A stretch of 64,000 nt of DNA from Takakia lepidozioides (Eukaryota > Streptophyta > Takakiopsida > Takakiales > Takakiaceae), in assembly GCA_030704615.1 (NCBI GenBank), contig CM060731.1, positions 12,524,001 to 12,588,000 on the forward strand, in the 5' to 3' direction. Below the pieces are notes generated by a model. That model was not told the DNA's origin. It worked only from the letters and a program-made list of their open reading frames with translations, and made no database searches. Both the position numbers and the translations under genes were made by a program. Below are positions 24,373 to 36,668 of this stretch, one piece after another (position 1 is the first letter of the stretch; the number at the start of each line of letters is the position of its first letter).

Positions 24373-26184
24373 AACCCGTCCGGCAGTTCTCAGATGGAAT
24401 AGTTCCGGTAGTTGTATGAAGAGTTGCAAGTTGCAACTACCTCACCTCACGAGCAACAACCTGTCATCAACCTGACATTGACCTCACATGGTAAGACCTA
24501 CCCTGATCGTCCTATGAGACTCTCTCTCTCTTTCCTTTCCCCGTACTCTCCTTTAAAAACCATAATGGATGTACACATTTCCGGAAATGTTTTTCTCGCT
24601 GAAAGGGTGCATGTAAGGGCATGCTCTGATTCCAACTATCTTGTTTTTTATGACTTCTGAAAAAGATGGCCAATCAAGGGTCTCATTGCGTCGCAATGCG
24701 AATTATTGTACCAACTGTTGGGGGTGAGGGTCCAATCTACAAAGTGACTACCTACTCATGCACTGTATGTATATATCCTACCAAACATACACTCTATAAA
24801 TTAACGAGATAATTGTCCCCGCACCTGGTCGAAGGATGGGGAAGGTGAGGACGCCCATCAAATAACTCTCAATGATTCTTTGGTTTCAATGATGTCAGAC
24901 TATAGATGGAGAGAGCTGTTGGATGAAGGATGAATACCCAACAACAAACATAACCAAAACTTATTTAAGAATATTTTAGTGGGACAAACTCTGGTAAAGG
25001 GGTCATTTGCAGTGAAGTCACCCATTACAGTCCACCCTGGATAAATGTTACCACTATAAAAGTTAAACTATCATAAATGTTATGAAATTTTACTCCCCTT
25101 GTGGGTGACACTAGCAAATGTGAAGTGACATTTGTTATTGAGGGCTATGGTGAGATATACTCCAACTAGCTTGAGATAATCTCCATATTAAGCTCCAGCC
25201 TGCACCTAGCTTAAGATAAGATTACATCCTAAAACATTGGCAATCATAGGATCATTAGGTAATCATAAGGTAATACAAGGGTATGTTGGCCTATGACCAT
25301 ACACTTAAGGACAATGTAGGATGAATTTTTGAACATTTTTCATCCGTTCAAAGTTCATTACAAAGCTGACGAGATAGGCTTTAACATGACTGTAAAAACA
25401 TTACATTCCGACAAGATTAGTGAATCTTAGGTCTATTTGAAGGAAAACAAGACCTGATAAGGTCCATAGTGCACCCAATCATCCATAACCATTGCTACCT
25501 AATTATTTTTACATGCTGTTAACTGTGTAACACGGGGTTTAATTAGTCATATGTCCATATGGTCTATGACCGTTCAACACAACATCACGCCGTCCCACAA
25601 TAGAAAGGGAGTTTTAGAGCACTTAAGGACATATAACGCCATTCAACCTCGTGCCTACATACAAATAGGCTTTATTCTTAAAACGTAGCGACCTAGGTGT
25701 GAGGCAAGATGGAAGCGAATAATAACCAGTGAAAGCAGTGGCAAATGTGGCCTGTACTCATAGGTAGAGATGCATTCATCTATAGGACAATGGGGCGTAC
25801 TATGCGGTCATAGGTCCCTGTTCGGTGTTAGGCCAACATACCCTAACGTGATTAGAAGCTAATACAATACAACAAGATGTATGTTTAGCGTTTCTAGACT
25901 TAGATGGAGATTGTTATTGAGAGACAGGATTGCCTATGTGCTAGTTGTATCTACATCAAATGTTTTCCAAATATATGGTATTGGGATTATGTCTCCAACC
26001 GCTCATGTAGTGCTATGTAAGGTGTCATTTTGTAAAACTAAACACCACCGACAGACCAATATCCACTACTTGTCACATATTCATACCCAACACAAACCAC
26101 AAACGAGCGATAGACGCTTCATCGGTCCGCCAAGAAGTATCCCAAATCTGCACATCTCTATAGCGGGATATAATTGAGATAAAG
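24373..26184. other. AT-rich intergenic DNA
   Basis: No gene, RNA or clear transposon domain was seen. Frequent stops in all frames. Confidence 0.45.
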
Positions 26185-26253
26185 AGATAGGGCCCACCTT
26201 TGAAAGGGGCAGTAGCCGGAAGGCGAAGTGGCTCTTAGTTACGCCGGCCTCGG
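26185..26253 (+). repeat. Dispersed short repeat, copy A
   Basis: Core ATAGGGCCCACC, then GAAAGGGGCAGTAGCC, then AAGTGGCTCTTAGTTACGCC. The same motif order recurs at 28617, 30245 and 59794. This copy sits just left of the LINE remnant. Confidence 0.65.
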
Positions 26254-26353
26254 CAAGAGTCCTCTCTCTCTCTCTCAGATAAAGACATCGTGAAGTCTCA
26301 GCCTCATAATAGCTTCACACGTATATGGACCACTAGGGTACTACATTGGTAGC

Positions 26354-28320
26354 ATGACCCTCCAAAGATTGGAGGGAAAGGTTCTATTCCAACCCGCTCC
26401 ACCTCACCTCACGGATCCACGCACGCCGTCAACATTTGCAATACATGTCTCTAGACTACACGCACAAGACCTACCACCCAAAATCCCTACAACAGCGAAC
26501 AAACTTTCACTTCTACACTCTCCTCAACTCTCCCGCGAACCTTCTAGCGACCCTTCTAGACTTCCTCACCACGGATCTACAACTCACCCACTCATACTAC
26601 TCTAACCCCCTCACATGCCCACTGGGTTTGTCTACTTACTCGAGTTTACATGACATAGATCATCACTTTGGATCGTGGGGATTGCAAGGTCCCACCATGG
26701 CAAGGGCGAGGGTTTGCACACACCCCCAACGCTGTTGCCGCAAACGAAGCGTTTCATTGGGCACGCATCGCTGCGCATATGTCTCCAAAATCATTCATGA
26801 TCTTATTTATCATAATGCTAACTGTACCAACTTTAAACACCCAATATTAAGCAAACCCCCCGGAGTATTCACATTAGCTACATTTGAGCCTCACTCGATG
26901 ATTTATCAACCCCCACTGCAGTGGCGATGAAATACCCATAATCGTTATTAACTAAACCGGTATGTGTACACCACTCACAAAATCTACAAATACCTACCAC
27001 TTTCCACCATCAACTGGACCAGATCCTAGAACATTTATTTGGTCACACAGCCACGGTCCACCCGCTTACTTAGACACCCAATACATACCCCAGAATCAAC
27101 CCGGACAAACCATGGAGACATGTGATCCCAGGCCTCCCTGGGTAGCAAGACAAAAAACAGTTGTTCTACCACTCCCAGATTTCACAAAACCGACAACCTT
27201 GAAATTCCCACCACAAAAAAACATATATACAGATGGCTCCTTAATAGAGGCCCATGCGGGTTATGGTATATATTTGGTTGGCACCAACTCCAAAATGTAT
27301 AGCCGTCTCCTTGGTCGCCAAAATATCTTGGGAGCGGAGCTTATGGCTATACATGATGACCGGAAATCTCTCCCCTACCAACTTTCTTCAACATACCATT
27401 TATTTACAGACAGCTTGGTCTCCCTATACCTTCTCACCAACCAAATCTGCAAGCCATCTTCACATATCTACCATCCTGATATTACACTAATAAAAACAAT
27501 CGTCGATGTAGCATCCGATTTACCGATGTAAATCCATGTACTTCGATCTCATACAGACATAACAGGTAATGACATAGCAGACTAGTTGGCTCAACTTGGT
27601 GTCGTTCAACCAATTACCAACCCCTCGTCCAGCTCTATCCATCGGTCGCACATATACCCATTTTGGCTCATATCAACAAAGGCTACATCCCCGACCATAG
27701 CATCTATACAAAACCTACACGCACACATTCAAGGTGGGACCAAACAACTCATGCAGGAATCCCACACCTATACAAACTCCTACATATCTAAGTGGATCTC
27801 GTCTCTACATCTACTACATAGTATGTCCAATCAATTTTGGACATCCCTCGGGGTTACTAATGCACAAATCAAACAAATTCTGAAATTCCGGTATGGTCAA
27901 TACATGGGCAATCAACGTCGGAACTTGTTTTGGCCATTATTATACCCTAATAAGCACTGCATATTATGTTCTGCCCAAAATCCCCAAATAGATACATGGC
28001 CACACTCACTTCTCCATTGCAACCACCCCATACTAGACAGGACCATTTGAGGGATTAGATAACTCCACAAGATTCTCGATTTGCATCCAAAATCCAGATG
28101 GTTTAAACTCATCAACGCAGGCACGTTCCAATGACACCCACCAGACACACTATACCCCATGGCTGTTACCATGTGTATGCTCCCAAGGGCACCCGTGCCT
28201 TTGCCTGACAAGGCTATCCCTAGATATTTTGCTAGTTCGGGGACTTCATGTATTGGCATTGCCACCGACGGAACCGCTCCCATCTCTCCAAATACATTTT
28301 TTGGAATTCACATTCTGCCA
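26354..28320 (+). mobile_element. Non-LTR retrotransposon (LINE) ORF2 3' end with RNase H, decayed
   Basis: From 26962 a single frame continues to 28050, broken by in-frame TAA (about 27529) and TAG (about 27583). It encodes an RNase H domain: YTDGS, GAELMAI, LFTDSLVSLY and SHTDITGNDIAD give the four acidic catalytic positions. It is followed by the C-terminal Cys/His segment usual in plant LINEs (CILC...DTWPHSLLHCNHPIL). The 26354-26930 frames share the same T/S/P/H/Y-rich, C+A-rich style and may be ORF2 sequence between reverse transcriptase and RNase H. The reverse transcriptase itself is not recognisable, so the element is 5'-truncated. No poly(A) tail or clean target duplication was found. 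Non-functional. Confidence 0.75.
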
Positions 28321-28616
28321 TGATCGATATCCAGATCAATCAATTTTGTACAAACTCGAAAAATATGACCTAATCATATAGGCCCTTCATGAGCGAGGCT
28401 GGAACGGCACCTCTAACCGTCATCACTACGGGGGTGCCAGGGATGGTGCTCACTCACATAATGTCCAAGGTTTGAAAGATAATCTCAACGTACCACCCAA
28501 ATACAGAACGCTTTTACTAGGAGCCTTGCACTTCACACATCACTCACATCCCTAATCATCAATAAACGAAAGATTGAAAGTGGTCAATTAGCCACGGTGT
28601 AACAGGTTACGGTGCG

Positions 28617-28678
28617 GATAGAGCCCACCTTTCGCAATATCCGCAAGGGGAGGAGGCTCTTATTTACGCTAGCTTCGG
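28617..28678 (+). repeat. Dispersed short repeat, copy B
   Basis: GATAGAGCCCACCTTTCGC, then GGAGGCTCTTATTTACGC, matching copy A. It lies just right of the LINE remnant, so A and B flank it in direct orientation. Confidence 0.6.
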
Positions 28679-28688
28679 TTGGCGTGTT

Positions 28689-28689
28689 T

Positions 28690-28723
<34 letters not shown>
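28689..28723. repeat. (TA)n(TG)n microsatellite
   Basis: A TA run passes directly into a TG run, immediately after repeat copy B. Confidence 0.95.
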
Positions 28724-28724
<1 letters not shown>

Positions 28725-29939
28725 ATAATTTTGTAAATATTAATGTGCTTAAGCCTTAATTTATCCCTCCCCAACTATTAAAATTATTCCCTGGACGACC
28801 ACGTGACCCTTTTCGGGTCGCGTGATTTTTTATCCATGCCGTAACTTCCGTGGATGCAGTCTGATGAACATGCGGTCTGAATGAGAAATGGTGGCGCCCT
28901 TGTTATCTACATGCTCCAATACATGGCACACATTCCCTGTCGGGGAGGATTTTCTTAGTGTCAGGGAGTACCAGATTTGGGTGGTGTCCAAGCAGGTTGA
29001 CCGCCCACCCCTGGGGTGTCCATGTAGGTCAACCGCCCACGTGGCAGGCCGGAAGGTGTTTCAAAAAATGCCCCATCCAACCTAGAAATTTGCTGTGAAT
29101 CAGAAATTGTTTTGGCAGTGTCCTTTACATTGGAGCAAGGCATAGACTAACCCTAGGAATTTGATTCCATATAGAATTTCTAGACATTTTACGAGCCTTC
29201 CTATACGGCATATTGGGAAAATCTACCCCCCAAAATTCACATACAAAGCACCCCCCATAAATTTTAGGTCTTTCACTCTTTTGGAAATTTCCATGGTCAA
29301 ACCATTTTTTGTCATGCAATGTTCATGTGGGTTCCAATTTTTGTCATTTCTTTCTGTTATAACCTCTCATTTGCAGCGATCAAACCTGCCCAGATTTTGT
29401 GATGGTGTTCATGTCGTCAGTAGGGATGAGGTTGTAAGGTTTATCCAAGTGGATGGATGGCAAAGGAAGATATAGCTAGTTTAGTCCGCAAAAGTGAATA
29501 AAACTTGTTCATTTTTTCACGATTACAGTGTGTGCGCCTCATGGTGTATCAGGGGTTTTAATTTTTCTCCCCGAAGTAATCATTAATAAAATTATCATCA
29601 GGGCCTCTGTCCCTTGTTTTTAAAAAACAAAATTGTAAGAAGAAAAGTTAGCTGGTCCTTTTAGGGTCAACCTTGTTTAAATGTATTTGTTGGCTCATCT
29701 TTAGAAAGACTACACATTAATGTCAAAAATAGGTAAGCCCCTGTTGTGCCTTTCCCAGGTGTCACCTCCCCCTTTTTCTTTTTCTTTTTAAAACTTATGA
29801 GAAATAAATGGACAAATATTCAAAAGTTTATTATGGATGAAAGTAGATTTCGCTATTCACAAAGAGAAATCATATGTGACTAGTGACTTGTTTTTCTACT
29901 TCCTGTGTCGAATTAATATTAATATTTGACGCCTCCTGA
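28724..29939. other. No gene seen
   Basis: Short frames without recognisable domains; T-rich tracts near 29770. Confidence 0.45.
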
Positions 29940-30113
29940 AGGAAGTGTAAATTATGGTGTCTATGCACCCTGAAGGGTTATTGCCTTCCAACTGAAAGGT
30001 GGACACCTTCATGACACACTAGGCCGTGGTTTGAACCCACAACCACTTCCAAGATGGTATGTGCCCATTACCACTGGGCTACAACTTGGTTGTCCCCATG
30101 TTGAACATTTATC
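29940..30113 (-). mobile_element. tRNA-derived SINE candidate
   Basis: On the minus strand a polymerase III A-box (TAGCCCAGTGG, 30081-30071) is followed by a B-box-like GGGTTCAAACC (30038-30028) at tRNA-like spacing. The rest does not fold into a complete tRNA: there is no matching acceptor stem. The downstream part has an A+T-rich end near 29910. This is the layout of a tRNA-headed SINE; other copies would be needed to prove it. Confidence 0.5.
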
Positions 30114-30244
30114 CAAGGTGGCCTCTAGTTAGTGCTCAGTTAACTAACTAGTGGGAATTAAGGCCCCATTTACGGTTGTTAACTAGCAGCTAGTTTAAGT
30201 TAGGGGGTGTCAGTAAGGGGTGTAGTGTGGCGTGTAGTGTATTC

Positions 30245-30310
30245 AATAGGGCCCACCCGGAAAGGGTGCACTGGCCTAAAGGTGAAGTGGTTATTAGTTA
30301 CTGCCTGCGT
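30245..30310 (+). repeat. Dispersed short repeat, copy C
   Basis: ATAGGGCCCACCCGGAAAGG, then AAGGTGAAGTGGTTATTAGTTACTGCC, the same order of motifs as copies A, B and D. Confidence 0.6.
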
Positions 30311-31680
30311 CTTCTCTCTCCAGTGCTATATTCAGGTGTAAGAAAGTTAAGTTAATTGGTGTCTTTCTAGCTCAAGAGCTGCAGACCTGCCTCTCCTTTC
30401 TCAAGAGTGGAAGGCTTGGTTGTAGGAGCTTCTAGGAGCTTGGGGAGAGCTGTGGGACCGACATAGAAGCTAAAATTGGAGGGTTTAGGAGTATCTTCAT
30501 GAGGGAGGAGCCCACTAGCATGCAAATCATTTGGAAACCACACTCCATGCCATAAGCACTCAATCAGCAGCCTCTTCAGGGAAGAAGTGACACTTTTCTA
30601 AAATTGACATTAAGAGTGCATAACTTAATGGGACTACAATCCAGTTAGTGGACCCATTAGTTAGTTTAACTTGTGTGCACTATCTACAGATAAAGTTTTC
30701 ATACTAGGCTATTGGGTTTCAGTTATGGTGCACTAACTGTAAGCGGTGCACCTTCCTTAACTTGGCTTTCCATGTAAGGGATACATGAAGCTATACTCTT
30801 TAGACTACAAGCTATCCCACAATCCATTTGGGCAGGCCCTTGTTTATGTATTTGTTAGTCTGAATACCCTCAAAGGGTAGATTGGAAAATTTCAGATTGG
30901 CACTCCCTTAGTGTAATTAATGAACTTGCATCTCTAACTTCTTCTCCACCCTTCTCACAGACAGGATTATCCACTGCTTGTAGGATTATTTCCAATTTGG
31001 CTGTAGGACCTGTCTAAACAAGCACTTAGCTGCTCATTGTGTTGTTTTGTGACAATAAAAGTTGCATAGCCCAAGACCATTAGCGCCCAACATTGGGCTG
31101 ACTATCTTGGTGTACGCTGAAACATGTTCCATACACAATAACCATGCATCCACAAATCAGACTGCATGAATGACAAGAAAAAGCAGATAATGGGCTGATG
31201 GAAACCTTCACAGGGGATTGAAGGTGTGTGCCAAAACTCAAAGCAAGCATCTGTCATACATGCACACACTTCTAGGGGAAAAGACATTTGGTACTAAGCA
31301 TGAATGAGGGGACGTGGTAGACTATCACGCATCTGTTTGAGAAACGATATCCAGCAATTCCTAACCATGTTTCAAGCACCCTCTTCCAGAATGAAGGGGC
31401 GTCCACATAACAACACTACAGTATTAAGCTTACCGTTACCTGATTGTGGAACACTATCACACAACTTTGGTAGCATTTCCACCCCTTGCTGTTGCTGAAT
31501 CGGTATTTTGACTTGCAGCATTCACGTTGGAATGCCCACTCAAAAAGTCTCAATGATCACGAGTGCTACTTCCACCTTCTCTGTTGTGACATCAGCTCTG
31601 CGTGTGATACGTGTGGGTAACGAGACATGCTACCACTGTACATTCAAGAGATCTACTTGAACAGTCATTCAGCTGTCTGT
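30311..31680. other. Intergenic DNA downstream of TSR3
   Basis: No gene or repeat recognised. It includes the region where the TSR3 transcript should end. Confidence 0.45.
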
Positions 31681-34600
31681 TTAGTCATCCAAGGGCCTTC
31701 TTCTTAACAAATAATCAATTCCCAGCTCATGCTCCTTTGACTGTCTGTTGGTTGCATCATCCCCCTTATATGCTTCTCCACATTCCTCTTCCTCTTCCTC
31801 TTCCTCGTCATTGTCTTCCTCTTCAGAAACAGTTTCATCATTCTCGCTGAGACCATCAGCATCACCATGGTTGAAGTTACGTTCCAGGGGAGGCAAGTCA
31901 TTATCTGAGTCGCAATTGTTTTCACCTGAATGGTCACCCACCTAAAAGCTTTAGAGCACACTTCCATATCAAGGGGTAAGTTCTACCAGCCACGTTTGGC
32001 AGACAACAGGGTTAGCCTGAACGCCTGTGAGGACTTTGCAGTGAACTTTTGGTCGGGGTCCTACAGGAAAGCCCAAATGTGGCTAGAATGTAGCAAATAT
32101 GCTAACTATAGGAATCGCTGCTAAGATCACAGACCTGATTTGGGGTTTCTTAATGAGCCTCCAGACTGTGACAACCACAAGGAAAGGAATTTCTCACCCT
32201 GAGGTAGAGGGCGAGAAGAAATTTTACCTGGAGAGCTGGAAGAAGTATTGGCATTTGGTGGCTCCTTCGCAAGCCACTCGTTTTGCACACGTATCACTTC
32301 AGCACCATCCTTGCAAGCTGCATATGCATCCAGAAGCTCCCTGCCCAACCGTACCTCAACTGTTGAGGTAGCCATGCTTCAATGTATAACGTTCCTTACA
32401 TTGCAGGGATATTTCAGACAACCAGGCAAAGCAGTGGGAGAAGAAGACTATAAATCACTCAGAAGTTGAAGGTTTGCAAGCAATCAGCAGACAGAATCAG
32501 ATCCTATCGAATATGAACGTAACCAGTAAATCTTGACAGCCAGAGCTTAAAAGCGGCTATTGGGAGACGATGAGCACCTATTGAGAGATAAGAAGGCATG
32601 GCCCCACTTGAACTTGCCAAGGACTTCATCGGCTGTGTCATGCTCCCCACTGAGCCCATCTCCAAAACATGCGCCCCCACTGAGACCTATGAAAGAAATA
32701 TAGAGGATGCATAGCTACAGTCAGAACCGTATCTGCTATAGTTTCTACCTCCTTCAGCACACCCAAGCCCTGCCTGCATCCAAACCAGTGTTGGGAAGTT
32801 CTTTCATTTTTCCCATAATCGGAGGTTCCGGTTATGAAAAGAAAGTTATTTAATTTGAAGACCTTTTCATAACCGGCAGTTCTCTGGCCTGAAATCTAAT
32901 AACACTGGTCCAAACTTACAGCGCTTGGTGATACCAGCACCACATTGACAATATACAATTACTAGTGCAAAACACTAAAAAGAGTACAACAGAGAAGCCA
33001 TGGGAGGAAATGTACACACCATATAATGAGGGCAGCAGCTAGCGCTTCCACACAAGACAGCTTGCAAGGACGGCCATAGTTTACAGGGTTGGCTGCAACT
33101 AACCATGGCACTGCCATCGCCCTCCCACCTTTCAGTCCTCTCATCCTAGTTAAATGATTGGGTACAAGACTAACAAAAAAAACAGGACTTGGTAGGTGAA
33201 TGTCAGTCCACACTATCGCACGATGTGTCCTCGAGTTTGGAGGGACTTCCACTCTTGTTATAAGATGAGAAGGAATGTCGTGCACATCATTTTGAAAAGG
33301 TGTTGAGATATAAATCAGCTCCATGAAAAGCAGCTTAGGTTTTGATCTGCTGCATAGCTTAAACCCTCAAAGCTCCACTCCCTCCTTCACAGTAAAACAG
33401 TGATGGAAAAGAGGTCACAACTAGTCCTGAATGAAAAATAGAAAATTGAGTGAGAGGGGATAGAGAGGGACTTACAGAGACGGGCAGCACCGCAACGCAA
33501 ATTGGCAAAAGGGACAGTGTTCAGGCCTTTCCAGGAGCAGTCCACAACAGCAAGACCTCGCTCATGCAGCAGTTGCTGGTCCTCTCTGGAAACACATTTT
33601 TGGCCCATTGGACTGCCCAATTCTACATCTATCAGATGAGTTAGATATCAAACAAAAGCAGTAATAATCCCTGTGATGAGGCCACCTCTAGGTGTCAGTA
33701 ACCTATTAAATAGTCCTTGACTCATGTACAGGATAAAACATTTAGGAATTTCATAGTGACTCCCAAGCACCAGTTAGTACTGCAACCACAGCCAAAGCCA
33801 CCTTGCATTCAAGAGTAACGATCGGGGCTCCAAGACCAAAAACTCAGAAGAATCGAGACATACAACTGCCTTCACAAAACTGAACATCTAACAAAGCCAT
33901 CAAGCTGTCCTTCCCTTTGCGAGGGCCGTGAAAACAGCCGCAAGCTCAATCGACAAGCACTACTGTGATGGGATGACAAGGCCGCTCTCAAAGCCATTTT
34001 TGGTATTTTGTGGTAATGGATTCCTCATATGCCATTTGACAAGCATGCAGAGAAAGTTTTGCATCATCGAGCACCTCCCAGATCACCTATTGGTTAAACA
34101 CATGAAAAAGAGCAGATCGCAAGCTCAATCGACAAGCACTACTGTGATGGACTGACAAGGCCGCTCTCAAAGCCATTTTTGGTATTTTGTGGTAATGGAT
34201 TCCTCATATGCCATTTGACAAGCATGCAGAGAAAGTTTTGCATCATCGAGCACCTCCCAGATCACCTATTGGTTAAACACATGAGAAAGAGCAGACCGCA
34301 AGCTCAATCAACAAGCACTACTGTGATGGACTGACAAGGCCGCTCTCAAAGCCATTTTTGGTATTTTGTGGTAATGGATTCCTCATATGCCATTTGACAA
34401 GCATGCAGAGAAAGTTTTGCATCATCGAGCACCTCCCAGATCACCTATTGGTTAAACACATGAGAAAGAGCAGACCGCAAGCTCAATCAACAAGCAGTAC
34501 TGTGATGGACTGACAAGGCCACTCTCAAAGTCATTTTTGGTATTTTGTGGTAATGGATTCCTCATATGCCATTTGACAAGCATGCAGAGAAAGTTTTGCA

Positions 34601-36005
34601 TCATCGAGCACCTCCCAGATCACCTATTGGTTAAACACATGAGAAAGAGCAGACCGCAAGCTCAATCAACAAGCACTACTGTGATGGACTGACAAGGCCG
34701 CTCTCAAAGCCATTTTTGGTATTTTGTGGTAATGGATTCCTCATATGCCATTTGACAAGCATGCAGAGAAAGTTTTGCATCATCGAGCACCTCCCAGATC
34801 ACCTATTGGTTAAACACATGAAAAGAGCAGACCGCAAGCTCAATCAACAAGCACTACTATGATGGACTGACAAGGCCGCTCTCAAAGCCATTTTTGGTAT
34901 TTTGTGGTAATGGATTCCTCATATGCCATTTGACAAGCATGCAGAGAAAGTTTTGCATCATCGAGCACCTCCCAGATCACCTATTGGTTAAACACATGAG
35001 AAAGAGCAGACCGCAAGCTCAATCAACAAGCACTACTGTGATGGACTGACAAGGCCGCTCTCAAAGCCATTTTTGGTATTTTGTGGTAATGGATTCCTCA
35101 TATGCCATTTGACAAGCATGCAGAGAAAGTTTTGCATCATCGAGCACCTCCCAGATCACCTATTGGTTAAACACATGAGAAAGAGCAGACCGCAAGCTCA
35201 ATCAACAAGCACTACTGTGATGGACTGACAAGGCCGCTCTCAAAGCCATTTTTGGTATTTTGTGGTAATGGATTCCTCATATGCCATTTGACAAGCATGC
35301 AGAGAAAGTTTTGCATCATCGAGCACCTCCCAGATCACCTATTGGTTAAACACATGAGAAAGAGCAGACCGCAAGCTCAATCAACAAGCAGTACTGTGAT
35401 GGACTGACAAGGCTGCTCTCAAAGCCATTTTTGGTATTTTGTGGTAATGGATTCCTCATATGCCATTTGACAAGCATGCAGAGAAAAGTTTTGCATCATC
35501 GAGCACCTCCCAGATCACCTATTATAGCACATGAAAAAGAGCAGACCGCCAACAAACCCAGTATCAGAGCTGGAAACATTGCACATCTTCAACTTTAGGA
35601 AAAGATTGAAGTAAGCCCACACATTCTTGTCTCATGACAAACAAGTCAATTTCGCCTCCTCTACAGGGAAGACACTGAGCCATGTGAAAGTAAAAGGAGA
35701 AAACCTGAGCACAAGCCCACCAAATCGCTGCTGTACTCGCAATTCCTGAGAGGACAGAATGTACTCATGAGACATTGTTTGCCATAGCCTTGTGGCCATA
35801 GACTCGGCGCCCAGTTTGAGCGAAGCAAGAGAGGACATACAAAGAGAATATATTCAAAAGACGTTGTTTGTCGTAGCCTTGTGGCCATCGACCCCACGCT
35901 CAGTTTGAGCGAAACACAATGGGACAGAAACTACCTTTGTCAGAGGCTGACACAGGTAGTATGACTTACCTTGGAACAGCCATTTGATCTGAGTTTTCCA
36001 GATAT

Positions 36006-36039
<34 letters not shown>

Positions 36040-36668
36040 AATGTTACACTCAAGGATATGCAAACATAGTGCATGTACAAGCAATCCAAGCAACAAGCTT
36101 TAATGAAATATTTTCAGGCACACAGATTGGCTTTTAACCAGAGGTTATATAAGGTGTGCCGGTCACCTATGAAACCAACCATTGCAACTCTATTCCAATT
36201 TCAGTCAAAGTGTCTGCAGCTGCCCCACTATCGTGTACTACCTTTTAAACCATAAATATCAGAAATTGCTCCTACAGCAGGAGAGTGAGAGCAAGCACCC
36301 GCAAGTAGCCAAGTCGAGAAAGCTTCCGGCCTGTGCATCGTTTTGCATCACACTGTCCAAAATCCTGTGTGGTTGATTGACAAGTCAGATAGCCAAACAA
36401 ACCCAAACACAGATAAAGACAACAGTTGTCCACCAGACTGCAATGGGCTGATCCATTGACATACAATGGCTGAATTTCAAACACCATGCACTTCTGAAAG
36501 TGTGAAAGTATCCACGTGATTCATCCGCTCGATGCATTCAAACATATTTTGTATGTACACAAAAAGGTGTGCCAAGTAAACAGGGTCAAACCAAAATCTT
36601 GCACAAACTTACCCACATGGCCAGATGAACTGCAAGCTTTTTCAAAGCCCCTTTCTCACTGCACTCTC
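31681..36668 (-). CDS. TSR3: 18S rRNA aminocarboxypropyltransferase TSR3, 5' end missing
   Basis: Nine exons join in phase to about 312 residues: 36668-36613, 36364-36299, 35745-35705, 33612-33476, 33110-33020, 32679-32578, 32340-32228, 32060-31987 and 31941-31681. In order they give [98 protein letters not shown] and [20 protein letters not shown]. The last exon is Glu/Asp-rich, as usual for the TSR3 C-terminus. TSR3 transfers the aminocarboxypropyl group of S-adenosylmethionine to a hypermodified pseudouridine in 18S rRNA, a late cytoplasmic step of small-subunit maturation. The exon with the start codon is not found; the first exon listed begins mid-codon after an AG, with a GTAAGT donor at its end. 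The 2.1-kb intron between 35705 and 33612 contains a 179-bp satellite. The 32060-31987 exon is supported only by phase. Confidence 0.92.
33942..35549 (+). repeat. 179-bp satellite, nine tandem copies, inside a TSR3 intron
   Basis: Units start at 33942, 34121, 34300, 34479, 34658, 34836, 35015, 35194 and 35373. Spacing is 179 bp except one of 178. Each unit contains AAGCTCAATC, CTCAAAGCCATTTTTGGTA and CACCTCCCAGATCACCTATT. Copies differ at only a few bases; the last has a changed end (CACCTATTATAGC). The unit length is not a multiple of three, so no repeated protein is encoded. Confidence 0.97.
36008..36036. repeat. (GA)n microsatellite
   Basis: A pure GA dinucleotide run inside the TSR3 intron between 36299 and 35745. 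Confidence 0.95.
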